A stretch of 64,000 nucleotides of DNA from Catonia carolina (GCA_035578175.1 JAQMRL010000002.1:96636748-96700747), one strand, 5' to 3'. Positions 10,194 through 21,489 are shown, counted from the stretch's first letter. Notes: generated from the letters alone by a model not told the origin. Translations and numbers: made by a program.

Positions 10194-11519
10194 TTAGGTC
10201 AGCCGTAGATACACGATCAGGAAATATTCTTTTTTTAAGAGTGCTGAATCGCCGTTCATACCTCTGTCTAAAAGAGCAGGGTAAGTATCGTCTAACAGTT
10301 TCCTAAGACCTTGAAGATCGGAAGTATAGTCAGTTACAACGTCCGCAACAGAACGAATGTATTGTGAGTTTTCCAATAGACTTTTAAGTTGTACAAAATC
10401 CAGGGGATACTCTGTGCCAGAGGAGGTCAAGAAATCACGAACTGAGCTAAGTTTTTCATCAATGGTTTTCGTTTTCTCAGATGGGTTATCGGTTTTCGAT
10501 TTCTTCCTTTTATCAGGTTTGTGACGGGGAGTCTCTGGAGGAGTAGGTACACAAGCCTCCGTTGGATGTTTTATAGATGATACAGTCTCGGAACCATCAG
10601 ACGTGGACAGCGGGCGTTTTAAGGTTAAAGGAGTTGGATTAGAAGGTGCCTTCAGTTGAGGAAATTCATCATCACAAATATTACTAACAGCTTCCTTTGG
10701 ACCAACACGACCATGGGATACAGCTTGAGGAGAAGGAAGTGGAAGGTCAATTTCATTTGTCTCAACATTATCTAATTTATCATCAATACTGTCGTTGTTA
10801 GCTTCGTTTACAACAGTTGAGGGTGGATCAGTTTCTTTGCAGTTTCTTGCGATATGTCCAGCTTGTTTGCATATGAAGCAAGAAACTGAATCGGTTGAGA
10901 AATATAACCAGTAGCTTGTTTCATCAAAATCGATTTTCATCGAATCTGGGAGATTCTGAATGTCATCAGGATGGATATAAACTTGACGACGGAAGCTAAG
11001 GATGTGTGTGAGCCCTGGTTCAGAGTAGCCCGCGCGAAGCGACGTAATAGACGATCCTACTCGGATGTTTCGATGAAGGAGTACATTTAATAGGACACTA
11101 TTCGGTATTATCGGACAAACATTCGATATTATTACACGTTTGAATTTTGTTAGTAACGGCCTAACTTCAAGTTCTCTATTTCCTATGATAAACGTTGTTC
11201 TCTCATCCGTTAATTTATTGGCTATTTCTCTGCTTGCAAGATACATGCAAACGCGATTTCGTGAGATTCTTGAAACAAACCGAATATTAACAGGGTTAAT
11301 TACTTTCCCGACGGTTTGGACATATGCTTTTAGTGGGATCCGTTCTATTGCATCTAGAATAATGGCGTGGTCTTTAGTCGGTACGTATTCTTGTTGTGTG
11401 ACGTTAGCGTAACTTTTTGTATTTTTCATATTGACATTATTTGACATTGTACTTTCGGAATTATTAGTTGAGTTAACTTGGTTCTGTGTGGTACGAGGTG
11501 CAGTTAAATTGTTGGACAT
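10194..11519 (-). CDS. I-clade LINE ORF1: gag-like nucleic-acid-binding protein
   Basis: ORF1 proteins coat the LINE RNA and carry it to the nucleus. A CCHC zinc knuckle, CFICKQAGHIARNC, lies at about residues 211-224. It is preceded by a region resembling the RNA-recognition part of insect gag-like proteins and followed by a Pro/Ser/Lys-rich tail with a basic patch (HKPDKRKKSK). I place the start at the ATG at 11517-11519 (MSNNLTAP); the frame also runs upstream through a GTG at 11544-11546, but that is not a credible eukaryotic start here. The TAA stop is at 10194-10196. It is open throughout, with only one knuckle visible. Confidence 0.82.
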   Translation of the reverse strand: MSNNLTAPRTTQNQVNSTNNSESTMSNNVNMKNTKSYANVTQQEYVPTKDHAIILDAIERIPLKAYVQTVGKVINPVNIRFVSRISRNRVCMYLASREIANKLTDERTTFIIGNRELEVRPLLTKFKRVIISNVCPIIPNSVLLNVLLHRNIRVGSSITSLRAGYSEPGLTHILSFRRQVYIHPDDIQNLPDSMKIDFDETSYWLYFSTDSVSCFICKQAGHIARNCKETDPPSTVVNEANNDSIDDKLDNVETNEIDLPLPSPQAVSHGRVGPKEAVSNICDDEFPQLKAPSNPTPLTLKRPLSTSDGSETVSSIKHPTEACVPTPPETPRHKPDKRKKSKTDNPSEKTKTIDEKLSSVRDFLTSSGTEYPLDFVQLKSLLENSQYIRSVADVVTDYTSDLQGLRKLLDDTYPALLDRGMNGDSALLKKEYFLIVYLRLT

Positions 11520-11640
11520 GTTGAACGGCGAGGCACAAGAGTGCACTCAACCCAGTCCGAAATATAGTTGTTATTGATAACTGTCGTTCTCAGTTCAACT
11601 CAAAAAGAACCACCAATCACCGTACGAATGTGACTCGCGG

Positions 11641-11965
11641 TTTCAGGTTATGATAAATAATTTAAAAATTATTTACCATACACAGAAAGGTTATAAATGT
11701 TTAATACAAACTATTTACCTGTGTAGTTACATAGTCCGATTACATAACTGTTTTTAACATTTAAACAAATAAAAGAATAGAATAAACAAAAAGAAACACG
11801 AGACGTAAACAAACACAACTCACTTATAAAATTCTTGTTCAGAATTTTTAACGCTGAAAAACGGATTCAATTGGTTGATGTACGAAGATTTATTGGTATG
11901 GAATGATAAATAAGTATTTTTTTTATCCATCGTTCTAAGTTCTTCAATTAATTTCAAAAAATATT
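11641..11965. other. AT-rich spacer
   Basis: It flanks the 5' end of the I-clade LINE. No gene or clear repeat is seen. Confidence 0.4.
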
Positions 11966-11969
11966 TTTT

Positions 11970-12470
11970 CTATTTAATGAAAGCAATCAAAATTCACTAT
12001 CTCGGGCTCAATATGGATGGAAGGCTTACGTGGAACGAACATGTCAGGATGAAACTTCAAGCTTTAGATACCGGACACAAACAGCTAAACAGTCTTCTGT
12101 CTCGAAGATCAAAATTACCCCTTCATCTGAAAGTATTATTTATCAATCTTACTCAAACTTTATAATCCTTACTCAAGGATGTATGGACACCACATCTATG
12201 GCTCAGCGAAACACTCAGTTTCATGGAGACTTTAATCTATCAAAACTCCTGAGGACAGTTTTCCCCTTACATAAATCCAATCATACACTGCACACAGGTT
12301 TTAACATCCATTAGATACATGAAACAATTCACTAGATATAAAAGCGATTTAAATTCATATAAGAAACGATGAAAACCCCCTAATAAGTGTTCTGAACTGT
12401 CTACATTACCAATTGTTGGCTCCACAATAGGTGTAGCATAGATTTAGGATAAATTTTACAAGTCATCAAG
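11970..12470 (+). pseudogene. Jockey-type LINE pol relic (RT C-terminal part)
   Basis: The translation begins HYLGLNMDGRLTWNEHV and continues to LLSRRSKLPLHLKVLF, the region just after the RT palm in Jockey elements (usual pattern YLGLxLDRRLTW...SKLxxxxKLLLYK). It then changes frame near 12160, where remnants equivalent to the PIWTYGIQLWG block can be traced weakly. Several stops follow. It is a 5'-truncated, decayed copy with no function. Confidence 0.65.
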
Positions 12471-12479
12471 CGTTTTTAT

Positions 12480-13864
12480 GTTTCTGAGGAAACACCAAAA
12501 AAACTCACTAAACTAATTACATAATGTAATTTTTACTCATAAATTTTATCAATGTCATGGAATTTAAACGTGAGGAGTGATTTTCTTCTCAAAAGTGTTA
12601 AAGTGACGTATAAGCTGAAAATAAATTTATTAGTTGTGTAGAGCTGCGAAGTTGGAGATTTAATAAAATAAAGTTGTAAAAATGATGGAAATTTATTTTT
12701 GCACGTAGTAGAAACATGGGTATTCACGCATTTACCCACGCAACATTTGTCACGCAATAAAATACTCACTGAGGCCAACGATGAATTTTACGGGCTGCAA
12801 GAGTTATTGCGGCACAATTGATCTAATAAATCAATACAATATTTTGTGGTGTTGTAGTAATAAATTATTCGAAGCCTTTTATCTTCAGGGTTGATCTGAA
12901 AATCATGATAATAAAAGAATAAATGTTTCTAGAAATGACGACAATGGCTTGACAAACTGCTTGTGTATAACACAAAATAAGCACATAAAACACAAAATTT
13001 TCTACACCGCTTTTGGTCATTTACTAACATAAAAGAATACACTGACATAGAAAAGTTACCGTGAACCTAATTGCTTTGAAAATATTCCAAAACATATATA
13101 TTGTTAATAGTAGAAATTTTAATGTAACGATTATGACCGTTTTTATTACAGAGATCGCTTTAACAAAAAAGTGATCTCAAAATAATTCAAGTATTTTTTT
13201 CAATTATTAATTACAAGGAATTGTAAACAATTAAAAAACAATTACCAGACAGTAGTTAACAATTTTACAATAAAAAAACAATTAACTGAAACTGAACGTT
13301 ACATATAGGTAGTTATTTACAAAATTAAACATTTTTATGATTTTTGCTTAAATTAGTAGGGCTAATGTAACTGTAAGTTCTAAAGAACAAATATGTTTTT
13401 TATGTAGCCTACACTGTATTTTTGTTAGTATACACGTCGTGTTAAACACCCTATAGTTCGCCGATAATTATTTTAGTAATTTTCCAGAAAAGCTTTCTAT
13501 CATTTATGTTATTTTAACATCAATATGTGCTTCATAAATTTTGTGTTTACAATGTATTCCGCTGTTTATGTAATTAAGTAAAACAATCTCGGAGAGACAC
13601 TTATAAAGGACACTATAAAAGGTGTTCTGTAATCAAACTATTATGGTCTAGAGTAGATTACACCGCACAATAGACGTTAAGGTTTCAAAGATGATATTTT
13701 AAGGTTTAAGGGAAATTCCTGTTAAGGTATTTCACCATCTCGTATTAATGATTATGGCAATGTCGACATGTATTGCCCGTAAGGAAAATTACATTCTGCA
13801 GTTGTGTTGCGAATAATTTTTAAATTTACTTATAAGAAACCATTTAAAATTAATTATAAAAATA
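12480..13864. other. AT-rich sequence, no gene seen
   Basis: No coding frame or RNA gene is recognisable. Short open frames have random-looking composition. Confidence 0.4.
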
Positions 13865-14240
13865 TTGAGACACGTATCTCTAAGGTCCGTTTTGGGATCT
13901 GGATAAATTAAATAATTAACAAACTATCGTTTAAAATCACAAACAAATATTTATTAAGCACAAGAAATTACAATTAATGAATTGTTACTTAAATCTATGA
14001 ATAAGTTACAATATTACTACAATTAACTTACAATAAATACAAAACTAATTATTATACGATAAATTGATAACATTAAAGAAACCGAATCCTACTTACAAAC
14101 GATACCACATAAGCGTTAGACAATACACAGTGCACGTTGACCTTCTTCAAACGTAACTGTTAAGCACTGTGCGGTAAACACTCGTCGAACACAGATCAAA
14201 ACTAAGACTGAACTTGAAAACAGTGGGCTTCTTGTATAGA
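13865..14240. repeat. Degraded LTR-like repeat, related to the solo LTR at 40305
   Basis: The start reads TTGAGACACGTATCTCTAAG, then GTCCGTTTTGGGATCT. It matches TTGTGACGCTTATCGCTAAG plus GTCCGTTTCGGGATCT at the start of the 40305-41055 repeat. Similarity continues patchily (TTAAATAATTAA, AAATATTTATTA, and a CACTCGTC...GATCAAA segment near 14179). The right end is not recognisable. I interpret it as an older copy of the same LTR. Confidence 0.5.
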
Positions 14241-14454
14241 TGAAGCTATGGAAGTCACTAGAAAAGAGATTTCCGATATAATAATATAAATACAAGTTTT
14301 TACTAAACGTAAACAACTCATTGTAGCTAAGTAGAAAGGTTTCAAAAAGAGCCAATTATCTAAACATAGATACCCGACTTCTTGAGGTAGCCGTTCAACA
14401 TTAGGCGGATCTACACTCCACCTAACCATTTTTCCGTTATATTTATATTTCTTT

Positions 14455-14551
14455 ACCGACATTTAGAAGGTGCCAATAATAATAATAATAGTTAGAAGTA
14501 AAATAATACATAGGGTTTTCTTATAAACCCTATGTATTATTTACTTCTAAC

Positions 14552-14582
<31 letters not shown>

Positions 14583-14598
14583 GGCTCTAAATGTCGGT
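14455..14598. repeat. Long inverted repeat (hairpin of about 65-bp arms)
   Basis: ACCGACATTTAGA at the left (from 14455) is mirrored by CTCTAAATGTCGGT ending at 14598. Going inward, GCCAATAATAATAA, TAGTTAGAAGTAA and AATACATAGGGTTT are all mirrored on the right arm. The loop is about 6 bases (near 14518-14525). The right arm has more ATT units than the left. It could be a short foldback element or MITE core, or a source of hairpin RNA. No coding content and no obvious target-site duplication were seen. Confidence 0.75.
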
Positions 14599-14599
14599 C

Positions 14600-16055
14600 C
14601 TTCTCGAGATTTATCAAACAAACTTTCCTTTAACTTTTCCTTTCCACGTCTATTTTGTTTTTGATTCTAAATTTATTCTTAGCCTGTTCCGGCATAAAAA
14701 GGTATTTCAGTCGATAGTTGTAATTAAAATAAATTACTTCTACCTTGTGGAGTTTAAGAGTTACCGAAAGTTACTCCTACATAATGAAAAGAAAATTTTT
14801 ATATAATAAATCTATATTTTTATGTTTTACCTACGTTCTATAGATTACTTATGCGTTTCCAATTCATAAATTCCCCATGTGTTTCCAATAGGCCGTTTTT
14901 GTAGTGGTCAGCTGAACTGGCTTTTATCCTGTGTTTGATTTATGATCAAGCCTGAAATTTTTCACTTTTATATCACCTTTATATCATACTTGCAAGCCAT
15001 GACTTACGTAGGACTCATAAAATAATAAAATTTAAAATTGTTACCCACACAAACATATAAATATTAAATTAATTCAATTTTAAATGATTTAAATAATAAA
15101 TTTTAGAATATTTGTAAAACTCTCGAAAATAGGGTATATTAAAGGAAAAAATACTATGTATTCAAATTTGTTTAAATTTTTATCAAGTACAGTACAGCGT
15201 ACGGATAAATTTAGTTTCAATGTCCGAACATAAAATAAACTAATGTTTTGAAATTATATTTTAATAGCATACGGGTCGCTTTTGCAGACGCAGGATAGCC
15301 ATGAATATCGTATATTCATAACCGTTATAAAGGTCTATAAAATATAATACGCTGTATAAGGAAGGCTTTGTGCATAATAAATATTTTGCATGAATACGCA
15401 GACACAATATAGTAAAGGACCAAAAAATTCAACTCCTGGTGACTATAATAATTATTGATTAATAGTCAGCCAACGTAAAATATAAATTTATTTTGCGTAT
15501 ATGAAAATTTTGTGTATTTATCCAATAGCCTTATTATTTATTGTTGCAAGGATAAGCAAAATTTAAAACTAATCCAAACAAATAATCAATATTACTCAAA
15601 TTACATTATTCAAAAAATGAAAAATTATTCAGTTTTTAAAATATTATAACCCCTTTTCATATTTATAACATCTATTAATTTTAATTTAAAAATTGATAAC
15701 AATATTAAGAAAAAAGGCAGTGAAACTTAATGTGTTAAATTATCCTGTCTTCGTATTTCCTAACTTTTAGCATTTTATGGCGTTACAATTTATATTGATT
15801 TCTTCCATACAAAAGAGGAAAAGGTATACATGCATTACAATGATGCTATGATGGATTCATCAATACGTGAAGAAGCGTTGGTCAGTGATCACACTTATTT
15901 GGTTGGACAAAATTTTGCCTTCTATCAGTGCAAATTCTTGATTCTCGTAGACGTAATTAGTGTAAACGGAATAAGATTGATTCATGCTTACATTCACGGG
16001 GTTTCTTAGTTGATTTTTCTATTACCTACTGAAATATTGAATAATATTCTATTTT
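14600..16055. other. AT-rich sequence, no gene seen
   Basis: No convincing coding frame, repeat boundary or RNA gene. Confidence 0.4.
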
Positions 16056-16059
16056 CGAA

Positions 16060-16344
16060 GTTTGTCTCCAGCCTTGACATAAAATATGGTAGTAAAGCAA
16101 GAGTGATGTGGAAATAGGGAGGAAAAACATCCAAACTGCAGACCTGAAATTCTTAGGTTATGTTAAGAGTTGTACAAGACTAGACAGGGTCAGAAATGAA
16201 GATCTAAGGCAAAAGTTGGAAATTTTTCCACTCAAAGAAAAAAATAAAATTGTATCGTGGGTTGATCATTTAAATAGAATGCCAGAAAGCCGCTTGCCTA
16301 GCGTAGCGAGAAGATACAAACCAGTAGAAAGTAGAGACCAGTAG
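16060..16344 (+). pseudogene. LINE pol C-terminal relic (EN-RT family)
   Basis: The readable segment NIQTADLKFLGYVKSCTRLD through RVRNEDLRQKL and VDHLNRMPESRLPSVARRY matches the C-terminal tail common to arthropod endonuclease-reverse transcriptases (pattern AEMKFLRxVxGxTRLDRxRN...HLxRMxxxRLPxxALxYxP). The frame opens at 16108 and stops at 16344, before the usual GRPRKRW-type end. The clade cannot be fixed from this short piece. Confidence 0.65.
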
Positions 16345-16835
16345 AAAGTAAGATTAGTTTTGCATATTACTGTATATGTAGTAAATAACAAAATTGTAAT
16401 CTTCTGCATATTTTTGTAACAGTTTGATGTTGTAAAAGAATTTAAAAGTAAACTAAAGTAAATTTTAGAATTGACTTGACTACTCCCTTCAAATAAATTT
16501 AAAAAATCTTAAGAATTTACATTCATCACAAAGGAGCTAATGTGCTAAATTAACAGGTTCATTGTCAAAGAATAACGAATTTTCTTAGAGGCCTATTTTA
16601 TAAATTTTTAACGCAAAGTCACGGGCTGCCGTTTATAAATTATGTTTCATAATATACTAACACTCAGATAAGCTTTAAGTATATCGCAAAATAATATTTA
16701 TACACGTTTACAAAAATTAATATGCTTAATACACTCGAGCAAATTTTTGATAAATTGAATCAAAGAAATAATCTAACAAATTAAGTAATTTAAAAATTTA
16801 TATTTATATTAAAAATAATTTATAATTATTAGTGC
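16345..16835. other. AT-rich sequence, no gene seen
   Basis: Nothing recognisable. Confidence 0.4.
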
Positions 16836-17132
16836 TGATTCTCATTACTGCTCATTACTAGCTGGAGTACCTCAGGGATCTATCTTGGCACCTACTACCA
16901 CTTTTATATTCTATTTACACTTCTGATATACCATCCCATCCACATACACTCCTTGCTTCGTACGCCGATGATACTGTTATATTGTACTCTGCTGATAACC
17001 CCGCTCAAGTATCGTATGTCCTTCAACAGCATATTTTATTCCTAGAATCATGGCTTACTAAATGGCGGATCAAAGTCAACTCTACAAAAACGTCTCACGT
17101 TTTATTTACCCTGCGTAAACGTATCTGTCCTC

Positions 17133-17145
17133 CTTTGTATCTTTT
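17133..17145. repeat. Target-site duplication, left copy
   Basis: CTTTGTATCTTT at 17133-17144 recurs at 20757-20768 on the other side of the minus-strand LINE insert. Such 10-20-bp duplications are typical of LINE insertion. The boundary bases after the shared 12-mer are ambiguous because of the adjoining T-rich tail. Confidence 0.8.
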
Positions 17146-17206
17146 ATTTTTTTATTTTTATTTTTTTTTATTTTACGGCCACAAAGGACCACTTAAGTTC
17201 AATCTT

Positions 17207-20200
17207 TCAACGTCTAGCTCTTTCAGATGTTCCACCAAAACGCCCCCGCAGTTGTCGCTCCCGCACTTCTCCTCTTCTTCGCCAATAATTCTTCAATGTT
17301 TCGGATCTTCTCAGTCTCTCAGCGTCCGAAATCACCATGGCTTTCCTGACCCTCATTTGTTCCCTAAATTTAACCGATCGCTGTTTGTATGTCCTGTAGC
17401 TCCCTGACTTAGTTTTGAGGTCAGCTATTGTGATGTTTAGTTCCTCCATATCCTTTTTGACTTCCTTTATCCAGTTAAGTGTCATCTTCTTTTGCCAGAA
17501 AAACTCAGTCATCCTTCTTAGTAATCTTGTATCCTCCATTCGCAATATATGTCCCAGGAAGGATATCCTTTTTTTCCTGATTATACTGGTTAAAGGCTCA
17601 ATTGTTTCATATACTTCCTTGTTTGGTACAATATAGAAACTACCATCTTGAAGGGACCATTTTCCAATACACCTTCTTGCTATTTGCCTCTCCACTTTCT
17701 CGATTTTGTCCTTTTCGCCTATTCTTGTTGGACCAAACAGGGTTTCACTCGCATACAGGACTTCAGGAAGTATCACGGTATTGTAGTGTCTTAATTTTGT
17801 GTTGATGGACATACATTTCTTATTGTAAATATTCCTAGTGGTTATGGCGGATTTGATTAATTTAATTGTTCTTTCGTTCCAGTTAATTTTTTCTTTAATG
17901 TTGTGCGTTATTGTTTCACCCAGGTATTTGAAACTTCTAACTAATTCCACGTTTTGATTGTTAATTCTGACGTTGTCTACACACAGGGGATCTCGAACCA
18001 TTATTTTTGTTTTTTCATAAGATATTTTTAGTCCTATTTTCCCAGCGTGTTTCTCTACAGTTTCAACCTGTGTCCTGGCTTCTTCTATGCTTTTGGATAA
18101 TAGTGCTAAATCGTCGGCAAAACCGAGGCAGTTAACTTTTATCTCTCTTCCAATTTTGATATAAGCTTTATTTTCCTTGTTCCACTGGCGCATAATATAC
18201 TCCAATGCGCAGTTGAAGAGAAGTGGGGATAGTCCATCCCCCTGCCTCAGTCCTGTTTTAACTTCGAATGGCCCCGATATTTCACTCCTGAATTTTACTT
18301 TCGATTTTGTTTCAGTCAGGGTTAATTCAATCATTTTAACCAATTTAGGGTGTAAGCCAAAGTTCCTCAATATTTTCAGTAGGGATTCCCTGTGTATACA
18401 ATCATAAGCCTTTTTGAAGTCAATAAAGGTCATGACTAGCTGTTTATCTCTAATTTTAAAGTAATCTATTATCAATTTCAGGGTTAAAATTTGGTCAGGA
18501 CAGCCTCTCCATGGTCTAAACCCTCCTTGATACTCCCCTAGCTCTTTATCCAGCTGATCTTTAATCCTATTGTAGATGATTCTGGATAGAATTTTATACG
18601 TGCAGTCGAGGAGAGAAATTCCCCTGTGATTATCCGGATTAGTTTTATCTCCTTTCTTGTGTATCGGATGAATGATTGCTACTTTCCATACTGAGGGGAG
18701 TTGCTCGTTTTCCCACATTTCTACAAGTTCTTTGTGTAGATTCTTTAGCGTTTTCCTCGAGGCGTTTTTCCATATTTCTGCTGTTATATAGTTCTCACCA
18801 CTGGCCTTATTATTTTTCAGTTCCTTTATTGCGGTGAATACTTCATCGAGACTAGGAGGCTCAATGTTTTCAAGACTGGTTTTAATCCTTGGGTTAGTGT
18901 CTATGTTGAAGGGTTCTTCTGGGTCTTCGCAATTCAGTAGTTTCTGAAAACTTTCAGCCATGATTTTGGCATTTTCTCCAGCACTATGGGCTGGATTTCC
19001 CTCCTTATCCTGGAGCACAAGTGTTGGGGGTATATATTGTGATATTTTTTGTTTAAAGTTTTTATAGTATTGGCGGGAATTGTTTTTCTGGAAATTTTCT
19101 TCTATCTGATTCAAAATGTTTTTCTCAAATTGTCTTTTAGCATTACGGATTATTTTCTGAGTGAGTTTTCTTTGTTTGATTAGATTAATGCTATTTACTT
19201 CAGTTTTGTTGGATTGGAAGATCAACCAACTTTTGTGTCTATCTTCAACCGCTAGATCGCCCTCCTCACTCCACCATGGATGATTCTTTCTTCTATTTGT
19301 TACTGCTATTTCAGCTGCTATATCATTGAGTTTTATTACCAGATCTTCCAATTTTGTATCGCTGGGGATGCTTTCTGTTTTTGCTTTATACTCTGCATTT
19401 CCAGTTAATTTTGATTGGTCATAACATTTCTTGGCTTTTTTAGAAGGTGATTTTTTCTTGTTTAGTGGAGTCATTTTAATCTTGATTTCAATTAAGTAAT
19501 GGTCTGAATCTATTTCAAGTCCTCGCATGACTCTAACGTTGTAAATCTCTCTATGAGTATTTTTATCCATACATACATGGTCCAGTTGATGTTCTCCCCT
19601 TTTCCAGTCAGGGTGCTTCCATGTCCTCAATTTTCTGCGCAGTCTTTTGAAGCAAGTTGATTTTCATATGAGACAGTGATTCCTGCAAAGTTGTATTAAT
19701 CTTCGGCCATTCTCCGTAGTTCTGTTATGGGCTGGCCATTTCCCTACAACATCTCTGAATTTCTTTTCCATTCCCAATTTAGCATTAAAGTCGCCTAGCA
19801 AAATTTTTGTGTAGTTTTAGTTACATTCAGCCATGACCTGGTCCAGGAGATCCCAAAATTTATCCACAGATTCTTTATCCGTTGTGTTTTTCACATTTGT
19901 CGGTGCATGAGCATTGATAATTATGTAACATTTATTTGCTATTTTTAAAGTTAATGTGGCCAATCTGTCAGAATACGCTTTGAAGTCTTTTACTGATTCA
20001 ATAACAGAATTCTTAACTATAAATCCTGTACCAAATTGTGGCATATTTTTCATAACTTTCTTGCCGGGGATCCCTTGGTAAATTCTATATCCCTGGGACT
20101 CATATGGTTCCCGGGATGAATTCCGCATTTCCTGTAGACCTAATATTGTGATTCTTTGCTTCTCAAGAACATCAAGTAAATTCTTCAGTTTTCCTGCCTT

Positions 20201-20389
20201 TGAGAGTGAATTCACATTTAATGAGCCGAATTTTGTAAAACTCTTGGGTTTCAAGTTTTTTGGTATTGATTTTGGACGCTCCGATTCGCCCATGGTAACT
20301 TCTCTAAGTTGTTTGCCCCCCGGATCCGATGGCAAACTTTCCTGGACCGCAGTACCAGACGGGGAAATTCTCCTTAAAGAACCTTCCAT
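17207..20389 (-). pseudogene. LINE endonuclease-reverse transcriptase with two in-frame stops
   Basis: One frame of about 1060 codons runs from an ATG at 20389 to a TGA at 17207, broken only by TAA at 19817-19819 and TGA at 19664-19666. There is no frameshift between the pieces. Endonuclease: LQEMR, the GTGFIVKN segment, HAPTN, GDFNAKLG (about 19775-19800, just after the first stop) and DSDHYLIEIK. Reverse transcriptase: FIDFKKAYDCIHRESL, GLRQGDGLSP and GFADDLALLS (near 18110-18130). The C-terminal part has RRCIGKWSL and FLGHILRMEDTRLLRR. Both stops fall in the endonuclease, so this copy cannot make the full protein, yet the rest is remarkably intact, suggesting recent decay. Confidence 0.85.
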
Positions 20390-20399
20390 GGTTGATTTG

Positions 20400-20756
20400 A
20401 ACTTTTCAAGGATGTGTCTTTCCTGCGTGGGGCAAGCCCCAGGTTACAACTATAGTGGTAAACTATAGAGGGTTCAATGCACAGCCGCCCATTCTGGGTC
20501 AGAGCTGCCCCCAAGCCGCCCATTCTGGGTACAGACGCTTGGAGTTATATATTCCAGTGTACTTCCTTCCACTGAGGGTATATCAGCCCTTTCAAAGGAA
20601 GCTCTTCCGCCCTAAGCCGTTGACTTCCTATGATTGTTGCTGGTTTTGGTCCACCCCGAGTATTTCATTTCCTCGGTACCACCTATATCTAGGAGGCATC
20701 CCCCAGCCGCCACCTGGGGAGGCGCCCGATAGGAGACCAGCTCTAACTCCCACGGG
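20400..20756 (-). promoter_or_regulatory. GC-rich 5' UTR / likely internal promoter region of the inserted LINE
   Basis: This is the most G+C-rich stretch of the window. In element orientation it begins CCCGTGGGAGTTAGAGCTGG and runs to the ORF start. It holds two copies of a 17-bp direct repeat (AGCCGCCCATTCTGGGT on the plus strand, at 20483-20499 and 20514-20530). Full-length LINEs carry promoters downstream of their start site, so a promoter role is inferred from position. No TATA box is evident. Confidence 0.5.
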
Positions 20757-20768
20757 CTTTGTATCTTT
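20757..20768. repeat. Target-site duplication, right copy
   Basis: CTTTGTATCTTT, identical to 17133-17144. The Jockey coding sequence resumes directly after it. Confidence 0.8.
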
Positions 20769-21489
20769 ATATCACTCAACTTCACACTTCTGAATCTGTC
20801 CGTTATCTAGGTTTATATCTAGATAAGAGGCTCACATGGAATGTACACGTAAATAAAATGAGAAAGGCACTCCAGGACAGGTTCAAGCAGTAGTACAGAC
20901 TTCTTTCACGCAAATCCAAGTTACCAACTACGTCCAAATTAACCATTTACAACTCCTACCTTCGACCAATATGGAGCTATGCCAGTCACCTTTACTACTG
21001 TGCAAAGCCATCTGTATTGGCAAAGATTCAGCGTTTCCAATCAAAGTTTTTACGGAGGATAGTTAACGCTCCATATTATGTAACCAATAGAACGCTACAC
21101 TCAGACCTAAACGTACCCTACATAAATGACGTTTTCTTAAAACTATAAACAAAATTTAGGAAGAAACTCGTGAACCACCATAACCCATTAGTCTCAAATC
21201 TGGCTACGCAGACTCTCCGAAACAATCCAATAAGACGTCTGAAACGTCGATGGAGCCGGGACCTCATCTATTAACGTAGTACTGTAATTAACTATCCATT
21301 ACAATGTTCTAAATGCTGCACTTAATGCTACACTTGTCTATTCACGTCGGAGTTCTGTCACTGGACTGTGTCTCCACTCACGTTTGTGTACCATGTTAAT
21401 TTTTCCCAAATTTTGTGATATCACATTCACTGATTGTTTCCAACAGATTGTGAATTTCCTAAATAAATAGAAAAAAATGATTGTTAGGC

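Larger units (their letters stand above)
6296..11640 (-). mobile_element. Nearly full-length I-clade LINE (RNase H-bearing), minus strand
   Basis: It has a two-ORF structure with ORF1 at 10194-11519 and ORF2 at 6429-10172. A 3' UTR of about 130 bases ends in an A-rich tail, seen as a T run at about 6294-6305. The 5' UTR lies upstream of 11519; its exact end is not resolved (about 11640) and I did not find a convincing target-site duplication. Encoding an RNase H domain after the RT places it with I-like clades rather than Jockey or RTE (family knowledge). Both frames are open, so this copy may be fairly young. Confidence 0.8.
17147..20756 (-). mobile_element. LINE inserted into the Jockey relic, near full length (about 3.6 kb)
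   Basis: The poly(A) tail appears as a T-rich run at 17147-17175. The coding region occupies 17207-20389, and a GC-rich 5' region extends to 20756. The 12-bp duplication on both sides proves insertion as a unit. Clade is uncertain: the endonuclease start (LNVNSLSKAGKLKNLL...GLQEMR) and the GLRQGDGLSPLLFNCALE block are those of widespread arthropod EN-RT elements, possibly RTE-related. A single ORF seems to encode everything. Confidence 0.82.
16840..21478 (+). mobile_element. Jockey-type LINE relic interrupted by a second LINE
   Basis: The left part (16840-17146) encodes RT with AGVPQGSILAP, SYADDTVILY and ESWLTKWRIKVNSTKT. The right part (20770-21270) continues with YLGLYLDKRLTWNVHV, SKLPTTSKLTIYNSYLRPIW and RRLKRRWSRDL, then a 3' UTR ending in an A-rich tail near 21478. 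When the insert 17147-20756 and one duplicated target copy are left out, the reading frame runs straight across the junction. Damage in this older copy: a one-base frameshift near 16890, a TAG near 20891 and a TAA near 21146. The 5' half of the element is missing (5' truncation). Confidence 0.82.

Noticed and set aside
11520..11546. Upstream extension of I-type ORF1 from a GTG codon
   Set aside because: GTG is not an expected start in a eukaryotic element, and an ATG follows nine codons later.
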